Both the position numbers and the translations under genes were made by a program. From contig JAPPAB010000076.1 of the NCBI GenBank assembly GCA_026705765.1, forward strand, positions 1 to 64,000: a stretch of 64,000 nucleotides of DNA, read 5' to 3'. Shown here one piece after another: positions 61,790-64,000 of this stretch (position 1 is its first letter; each line of letters begins with the position of its first letter). The DNA is from Gemmatimonadota bacterium (GTDB lineage: Bacteria > Latescibacterota > UBA2968). The notes beneath the pieces are model-generated. The model was not told the origin of the DNA. It did not search any database and was given only the letters and a program-made list of their open reading frames with translations.

Positions 61790-62752
61790 CTACGGGTGCT
61801 CACAGTTATCAAAAGCCCAGCGCAATGCCTCTATGGATTCATTGGTCGCCGCGTCAATTTCATTAACGGGATTTTCGGTTGGCAGCATATAAAACGCATG
61901 CGTCATACCAATATAACGCCGTGTAACAGTGTCAACACCTGCGGCTTTTAAGGCATGACCATAATCCTCAGCCTCGTCTCGGAGGGGATCAAATTCCGCG
62001 GTCATAACCAGCGCGGGCGGCAGGCCAGATAGATCAGAAGCGTGAATAGGCGCGACATCGGGATGTTTGCGGTCTGCGATATTGGGAACATAACAATCCC
62101 AGAACCACTTCATCGCACTCGCCGAGAGCAAATACCCCTCGGCATTATCAGAATAAGAGGTACGATCAAAATTTGCCTCAATAACGGGATAAACGAGTAA
62201 TTGAAAAACGAGATTTAACTCCGCATCTCGGGCGCGAAGGGCGACACAGGCTGCCAAATTGCCCCCGGCACTATCGCCAGCCACGGCAATGCGAGAAGGA
62301 TCAATCCCCAACTCATCCGCTGAAGACGCCGCCCATAGCGTGGCGGCAAAACAATCGTCAATCGCACCGGGAAAAGGCGTTTCTGGCGCGCGGCGATAAT
62401 CGACCGAAACGACAACGCACCCCACATCGTGTGCGAGCTTTCTGCATTTAAACTCCCCAGTATCCAGATCGCCCAGCACCCACCCCCCGCCGTGAAACCA
62501 CATGAGAAGCGGCAACCCTCGGTCGTCATTGGGACGATAAATGCGAATGGGAATCTCCCCCGTTTCACTCGAGATCGCGCTGTCTTCCACATAATAAACA
62601 GGCGGCAACATATCATCTGGCATTTTGCGCGAATCGTTAAAAGCCCTTGCAGCAGCCACCCCTCCGCTGTGCAAATCTGTCAGACCATCATCGTGCATCG
62701 CGTTTTCAAATGTCTGCACAAATTTCTGTACTTCCGGATGCGGTTGGCTCAT
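61790..62752 (-). CDS. Alpha/beta hydrolase (hormone-sensitive-lipase-like esterase)
   Basis: A 320-residue esterase. The oxyanion-hole HGGGW is in LMWFHGGGWVLGD, the nucleophile elbow GDSAG in IAVAGDSAGGNLAA, the acid in TAEFDPLRDE and the His in MTHAFYM. Family members hydrolyse short-chain esters. The start codon is 12 bp after the upstream sulfatase stop, with GAGGG at 8-9 bases. An earlier frame extension across the sulfatase end is rejected. Confidence 0.88.
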   Translation of the reverse strand: MSQPHPEVQKFVQTFENAMHDDGLTDLHSGGVAAARAFNDSRKMPDDMLPPVYYVEDSAISSETGEIPIRIYRPNDDRGLPLLMWFHGGGWVLGDLDTGEFKCRKLAHDVGCVVVSVDYRRAPETPFPGAIDDCFAATLWAASSADELGIDPSRIAVAGDSAGGNLAACVALRARDAELNLVFQLLVYPVIEANFDRTSYSDNAEGYLLSASAMKWFWDCYVPNIADRKHPDVAPIHASDLSGLPPALVMTAEFDPLRDEAEDYGHALKAAGVDTVTRRYIGMTHAFYMLPTENPVNEIDAATNESIEALRWAFDNCEHP

Positions 62753-62763
62753 AGTTATATCCC

Positions 62764-64000
62764 TCACTCCGGCATAGGAACGGGTCTCGCATCCTCTGTG
62801 CGAATACTCCAATCCGCCAATTTTAATTGCAAATCTGCGATAACATCGCGGTGATCGGCATTATCCACCACATTGTACAATTCCCACGGATCGTTCATAA
62901 GATCGTACAACTCATCCCGATCTCCCATAGGATCATGCACGTACTTCCATTCGGCTGTACGCACCATCTTGCGGCGGCCCTCGGCCTCGCGCCATTGCAA
63001 AGACTGTCCAATCGCCCGACGCCCCCAGGGCTTCTCAAACTGTTCCAAATCCGCCATTGTAAATGCCGGTCCGCCTGCGCCGTATTCTGAAAACGCCGCA
63101 TCTCTCGGTGCAGCATCCGTAACCGTGGGCAAACCCTCCCCATGCATAGAACGCGGCACATCGTGCCCCTGCAATTGCAAAACCGTCGGCACAATATCGA
63201 TCAAATTGACACAGCTCTCATCCACCACACCTTGCGGAATCTGCTCCGGCCACGACACAATAAGCGGCACGCGCGTCAGACAATCGTAAAACGCGCCCCC
63301 CTTGGCGATCTGCGCGTGTTCACCCGAAAAATCGCCGTGATCTGCACAGAAAACCACAACCGTATTCTCGCGCAAATTGAGCCGATCCAGCGCGTCTAAA
63401 ATCTGCCCTACGCCATCGTCTAAAAAACGCACCATCCCGTGATACACCCCCACGCATCCCTTTACGTCTTCAATCGGATCATCTTCCACCCCAATCATCG
63501 CATGCAATACCCGGTTGCGTTCGGGCGCTGTACCATCGCTATACTCATCTACTCGCCAAGGCGGCATCACCACATCATCGGGTGCAATCGCATACCGCTC
63601 GGGACATTCATACGGCGTATGAGGATCGGGAATGGAAACCCACAGCGCGAATGGATCATTGCCAAATTGCTCCAAAAACCGCACGGTCTGTCCCGCCACC
63701 AACCCGGTCGAATAATCCTCCAGCGGAAAATCGCTAACCCCATAGGAAAACTGCGGACTAATATCCGGCAAATTCCTTCTCACCGCATGTGCTGCATTGA
63801 TCGACTCAATCGACCGAAACCAATCCATCCCCCTTGTCGCGGCACCTCTGGGCAATCCTCCATGTCCGATCTCACACCACACATCGAATAAATCGAGATC
63901 GCTTTGTTCCTCAAAACAATGATTTTTCCCAATCAACCCACACCGATACCCCGCGGCTTTCCACAGCTTAAACGCATGCGTCGCATCCCCAGGCATCAGC
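62764..64000 (-). CDS. Sulfatase, C-terminal part (5' end beyond the window)
   Basis: At least 411 residues of a sulfatase; the frame stays open through the right edge, so the N-terminus with the CxPxR motif is outside. Visible parts include YRCGLIGKNHCFE, FALWVSIPDPHTPYECP and the metal-binding FCADHGDFSGEHAQIAKGGAFYD, then a typical C-terminal WKYVHDPMGDRDELYDL. It is followed by the esterase gene with 11 bp between, so it is part of the same transcript. Confidence 0.85.
   Translation of the reverse strand, partial: LMPGDATHAFKLWKAAGYRCGLIGKNHCFEEQSDLDLFDVWCEIGHGGLPRGAATRGMDWFRSIESINAAHAVRRNLPDISPQFSYGVSDFPLEDYSTGLVAGQTVRFLEQFGNDPFALWVSIPDPHTPYECPERYAIAPDDVVMPPWRVDEYSDGTAPERNRVLHAMIGVEDDPIEDVKGCVGVYHGMVRFLDDGVGQILDALDRLNLRENTVVVFCADHGDFSGEHAQIAKGGAFYDCLTRVPLIVSWPEQIPQGVVDESCVNLIDIVPTVLQLQGHDVPRSMHGEGLPTVTDAAPRDAAFSEYGAGGPAFTMADLEQFEKPWGRRAIGQSLQWREAEGRRKMVRTAEWKYVHDPMGDRDELYDLMNDPWELYNVVDNADHRDVIADLQLKLADWSIRTEDARPVPMPE

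Noticed and set aside
1-64000. rRNA, tRNA or insertion sequence
   Set aside because: No clear tRNA, rRNA or transposase was recognised by reading; a dedicated RNA search was not possible.

Overview
This 64 kb window is a bacterial chromosome segment with mid-range GC. Its gene content resembles the Latescibacterota/Poribacteria-type branches of the FCB superphylum, although no marker gene here settles the taxonomy. Pointers are very large TonB-dependent receptors with a carboxypeptidase-regulatory N-terminal domain, PorV-like and DNRLRE-like envelope proteins, secreted proteases ending in paired dockerin-like calcium loops, and many formylglycine sulfatases, phytanoyl-CoA dioxygenase (PhyH)-like oxygenases, Gfo/Idh/MocA oxidoreductases and enolase-superfamily enzymes. 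Most genes lie on the minus strand in long, tightly packed runs.

Layout. 1-1433: the start of a HerA-like ATPase and a complete NurA-like nuclease (DNA end processing or defence). 1584-8431: a catabolic run with an enolase-superfamily enzyme, a DUF6785-type membrane protein, a 2-hydroxyacid dehydrogenase, a PhyH oxygenase, a VOC protein and a secreted beta-helix protein. 8447-10475: an accessory patch with an orphan adenine methylase and a HigBA-like toxin-antitoxin pair, placed between a complete Gfo/Idh/MocA gene and a broken copy of its 3' end. 11798-13051: an atypical enolase-superfamily gene. 13139-26586: a minus-strand run starting at a strong promoter and reading RsbW-like kinase, HPF, HPr kinase, lipoprotein, aspartate kinase, SDR, TonB receptor, BCCT transporter and second TonB receptor. 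26609-29095: two adjacent antiporter-like membrane proteins.

29112-41217: envelope proteins, a starch-synthase-like glycosyltransferase, a free-standing CcmI/CycH C-terminal-like domain, methionine aminopeptidase and a secreted metalloprotease. Upstream lies a manganese/zinc-type ABC import operon whose two permeases both carry a C-terminal DtxR-like module, followed by a DtxR/MntR regulator. The operon promoter overlaps a palindrome of DtxR-operator type. 41225-44493: a ferrous iron operon (DtxR regulator, FeoA, FeoB and a 49-residue FeoB-associated Cys-rich protein). 44533-47690: a double-length altronate-dehydratase-like enzyme followed by an ArsC/Spx-family gene with an in-frame TGA exactly at the first Cys of CxxC and a SECIS-like hairpin just downstream, a strong selenoprotein candidate. 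47715-52752: a Gfo/Idh/MocA oxidoreductase, YedK/HMCES, an amidohydrolase, a heme lipoprotein, a GAF/PepSY-TM-like membrane protein and a CBM9-like protein. 52757-64000: a subtilase, an MFS transporter, CbiX and a sulfatase/Gfo-Idh/PhyH/esterase catabolic cluster that runs off the right edge.

The metabolic theme is scavenging of sulfated or modified carbohydrates and small organic acids, with outer-membrane uptake by TonB receptors, alongside metal homeostasis (Mn/Zn and Fe). The most notable items are the candidate Sec-containing Spx/ArsC protein, the regulator-fused metal permeases, the toxin-antitoxin insertion scar and the tandemly duplicated UxaA-like enzyme. No rRNA, tRNA, CRISPR array or complete insertion sequence was seen.
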